Shown here: positions 61,853-64,000 of the stretch, piece by piece | How the letters are laid out: every line of letters begins with the position of its first letter | Numbering within the stretch: the first letter of the stretch is position 1 | Assembly: GCA_900542185.1 (NCBI GenBank) | Contig: UQMZ01000018.1 | Location: forward strand, 1 to 64,000 | Length of the DNA: 64,000 bases | From: an uncultured Bacteroidales bacterium | Lineage (GTDB): Bacteria; Bacteroidota; Bacteroidia; Bacteroidales; Muribaculaceae | Reading direction: 5' to 3' | Made by a program: the position numbers and the translations under genes | The notes under the pieces: generated by a model | What the model saw: only the letters and a program-made list of their open reading frames with translations | The model's database searches: none | Told to the model about the DNA's origin: nothing

Positions 61853-63052
61853 TTAAGGACTATATACAGGTTTCACAAATGCCTTCCTGATGCGGCCCAT
61901 CAGCAGGATGGCCAGCAACGGATACACTAAGTAGCAGGCAAACCATATTCCCGAATAATGGAACGGCAGGCCGTTCAGCGCCGTATTGGCGTATATCAGG
62001 AAGTTATAGCGGGCAGGCATAAGATAGCTGAATATTGCCATACCGCTGTACATGCTCTGCACCGGGAACGAATAGGCGGCGATCGAGAACGTCAATATGC
62101 CGGTCAGCGCGCACACCGACAGACTGAACCTCAGATTGGGCAACGCGCCGAACACCGCCACGGCAAACGCCTGCGACGCCACCACATACAGCAGCTGCGA
62201 CAAGGCTATGACCCACCACTGGCCGTACATGGGATAATGGTTGAACCTGAACATCCATGCGGTCAGAAAAAATGCCATCACCCACCATATCACTGTCTGC
62301 GGGAACAGCTTGCCGAACAGTGCCCGGGCTATCGATCCGTGCGCCATCTTCATGAGGCGGGGCGACGTGTGGTATTTTACTTCCTGCCCCAGGGCGAACA
62401 CGGTGCACAGCATTATCATCAGCTGCAGCACGGCGGGCATGAACGAATTGCCGAGGTATATGCCGTAGTTCAGCTGCGGGTTTCCTATGCAGCGCGACGT
62501 CACGTTGACGGGCATCATCAGCGAGGCGAAGTTCTCAGGGTTCTGGCCCACGTCCTGCACCACCTCCATGGCCACACCGGCCTTGGAGTATATCGCCGTG
62601 GCCTTGAAGGTCTTGAACAGCAGCGTGCCGGGCACGTAGTACGCCATGTTGGTATAGAACGTGATGGCCGGCTTGCGTCCCGACAGCAGGTCGGACTGGA
62701 AATTTTCCGGAATCATGAAGAATCCGTATATCTTGCCCTCCTGCAGCATCTGACGCGCCTGGGTATAGGAATTCGGCGTCTCCTTCAGGTCCACCATCTG
62801 CATGCCTCCTAACGTCTGGGTAATGCCGCGCGACAGCTTGGTACCGTCCTTGTCGACGATGCCCGCCGGAATGCGCGTGGGCAGTCCTGCGTCAAGCATG
62901 GTGCCGATAAAGAGGAACATGAACAGCGGCAACAGGAACAGCCCCACCCACATCAGCGGTCTGCGCGCTATCTGGATCAGGGAGCGTACCATTATCCCCT
63001 TCACCGTGTCGGGAATAATCCACACCTTGCTGCCGCGGGGTTCCGTTTTCAT
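61853..63052 (-). CDS. ABC-2-type permease (YhhJ/YbhR-like), first of pair
   Basis: This 399-residue homologue of the next gene product has an N-terminal helix (PLMWVGLFLLPLFMFLFIG), a periplasmic domain (IPAGIVDKDGTKLSRGITQT, YGFFMIPENFQSDLLSGRKP), and five helices. Two different half-permeases probably form a heterodimer. The ATG overlaps the stop of the HlyD gene by four bases (ATGA). An exported drug, bile salt or lipid are all possible cargoes. Confidence 0.88.
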   Translation of the reverse strand: MKTEPRGSKVWIIPDTVKGIMVRSLIQIARRPLMWVGLFLLPLFMFLFIGTMLDAGLPTRIPAGIVDKDGTKLSRGITQTLGGMQMVDLKETPNSYTQARQMLQEGKIYGFFMIPENFQSDLLSGRKPAITFYTNMAYYVPGTLLFKTFKATAIYSKAGVAMEVVQDVGQNPENFASLMMPVNVTSRCIGNPQLNYGIYLGNSFMPAVLQLMIMLCTVFALGQEVKYHTSPRLMKMAHGSIARALFGKLFPQTVIWWVMAFFLTAWMFRFNHYPMYGQWWVIALSQLLYVVASQAFAVAVFGALPNLRFSLSVCALTGILTFSIAAYSFPVQSMYSGMAIFSYLMPARYNFLIYANTALNGLPFHYSGIWFACYLVYPLLAILLMGRIRKAFVKPVYSP

Positions 63053-64000
63053 TTCTTGTTTTCTTTACCTTCTGCCTTGCCGGCCACACCCTTGTACACC
63101 ACCGACATTCCCGGACGGAAATTCTCGATGGGCTTCTCGGGACGGGCCTTGATCTGGAACGTACGGGCGTCATAGTCGCCGGTGGCCTTGGTGGCCTGCC
63201 AGTTGGCGTATGTACCTAAGTCCTTGATATAGAACACTGTCATTTCGGTGTTCATATCCAGGGCGGGAATGTATACTTTGAGTTTGGTGCCTACCTCAAT
63301 GTCCTTCAGCAAAGTCTCGCGCACGTTGAACACAGCCCAGCGGTCGGGCAGCTGCAGCGTGGCGACGGGTGCGCCCGTGGCTATCAGTTCCGACACGGCG
63401 GGATAGATGCTGATGATCTCGCCGTCGAACGGAGCGGTCAAGTACTGGTCCTCGCGTATGGCCTCCACCTTCTTGGTCGACATCTTGGCCACGGTCACCA
63501 GCGCGCTGGCGGTCTCCTTGTCCTCGGGCTGTGCCCCGGACTTGGCCAGCTCATAGCTGGAACGCGCCGCCTCGGCACCCGATTTCGCCATCTCGTATGC
63601 GGCCTTGGCCTCGTCGCGGCGCTGGGCCGACACCACACCCTTGGCATAGAGGGCCTCCATACGCCGGTAGGTCTTCTCGGCGATGGTCACGCCGGCCTGG
63701 GCCTGCTCCCACACGTCCTTGGCGGCCTGCACTATCTGAACACGCGTACCCGCGTCCACTTTCTTACGGCCGGCTGCGGCCACGTCCTCCATGGCCTGCG
63801 CCTCGTCATACTGCGCGTCGACCAGAGGCGAGACTATGTGCACCAGCGTGTCGCCCTTGCGCACCTGCTGGCCTTCCTCCACATATATATGCGCCACACG
63901 GCCGGGCATCTTGCCGGACACCCGTATTTCGGTGGCCTCGCCCTGACCCTGCACCACGTCGGGACCGGGCTTGATTACAAGAAAGCCCAGCACCGCAAGG
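63049..64000 (-). CDS. HlyD-type membrane fusion protein, 5'-truncated by window end
   Basis: This periplasmic adaptor links the ABC permeases to an outer-membrane channel. The visible part begins inside the membrane helix (LAVLGFLVIKPG). A lipoyl-like half (GKMPGRVAHIYVEEGQQVRK), an alanine/glutamate-rich coiled coil of about 100 residues and the returning half (YLTAPFDGEIISIYPAVSEL) then follow. The frame stays open to base 64000; a GTG at 63993 is internal to the helix and not the start. The full gene would extend only some tens of bases further. Confidence 0.88.
   Translation of the reverse strand, partial: LAVLGFLVIKPGPDVVQGQGEATEIRVSGKMPGRVAHIYVEEGQQVRKGDTLVHIVSPLVDAQYDEAQAMEDVAAAGRKKVDAGTRVQIVQAAKDVWEQAQAGVTIAEKTYRRMEALYAKGVVSAQRRDEAKAAYEMAKSGAEAARSSYELAKSGAQPEDKETASALVTVAKMSTKKVEAIREDQYLTAPFDGEIISIYPAVSELIATGAPVATLQLPDRWAVFNVRETLLKDIEVGTKLKVYIPALDMNTEMTVFYIKDLGTYANWQATKATGDYDARTFQIKARPEKPIENFRPGMSVVYKGVAGKAEGKENKK

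Noticed and set aside
1..64000. CRISPR arrays, rRNA genes, prophage or complete insertion sequences
   Set aside because: No regularly spaced repeats, rRNA segments, phage structural genes or transposases were recognised on either strand.

Overview
The window looks like chromosome from a gut Bacteroidales bacterium, most likely Muribaculaceae or a close relative. It is fairly GC-rich for the order. Evidence includes SusC/SusD pairs, FecR with an ECF sigma factor, PorX and PorW-type proteins, GH97/GH26/GH130/GH3 carbohydrate enzymes, DUF2723 and DUF2752 proteins, and promoters of the Bacteroidota form (TTTG, 19-21 bases, TAnnTTTG). Family names come from motif recognition by eye; no database search was run. 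The first 47 bases are not genomic: they are a sequencing-library adapter with an index.

Layout. 50-4414: a truncated Bcr/CflA-type efflux pump, a membrane acyltransferase, tRNA-Thr(CGT) with a strong terminator, and an MsbA-like ABC exporter. 4573-9762: a complete linear beta-mannan operon (GH26 mannanase, GH130 mannosylglucose phosphorylase, sugar:cation symporter, cellobiose/mannobiose 2-epimerase), as known from Bacteroides fragilis. 9746-14219: a PorZ-like beta-propeller protein, a polyprenyl diphosphate synthase and RNase HII. 14212-20177, minus strand: a 5-alpha-reductase, a flavin ene-reductase and a short-chain dehydrogenase form a probable steroid/bile-acid reduction operon, followed by an acyl-CoA ligase and a GT14 glycosyltransferase. 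20261-25611: a large DUF2723 membrane glycosyltransferase, a GT4 enzyme and an alanine-dehydrogenase-like protein. 25746-32300: a YhcG-type nuclease-fold protein, a housekeeping operon (M28 lipoprotein, tyrS, CD225 protein, DUF2752 protein, aroK) and a DUF4143 ATPase flanked by palindromes. 32552-38770: ribokinase, nucleoside hydrolase, GRP-type ribose transporter, GH97 and a secreted modular protein, with a related secreted protein convergent to it. 40009-54090: a polysaccharide utilization locus (FecR, GH5, SusC with STN domain, SusD, helical-toroid protein, esterase, GH3), with the ECF sigma gene at the far end on the other strand. 54087-64000, minus strand: Sel1 protein, porX, porW/sprE, an LpxL-type acyltransferase, two ABC-2 permeases and a truncated HlyD-type protein.

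The most unusual item is a 329-bp non-coding element at 17829-18157 inside the steroid operon. It has perfect 33-bp terminal inverted repeats, a 3-bp target duplication (TTA), and two 93-nt hairpins that abut the two repeats symmetrically. Removing it in silico restores an ATGGCTAA overlap between the ene-reductase stop and the dehydrogenase start. With the element in place, the duplicated TAA preserves the upstream stop and the ATG inside the element's own terminal repeat becomes an in-frame replacement start. Other points of interest are several genes whose start codon falls at or next to the predicted transcription start (leaderless or nearly so), and a GT4 gene with no conventional start codon for its conserved N-terminus.
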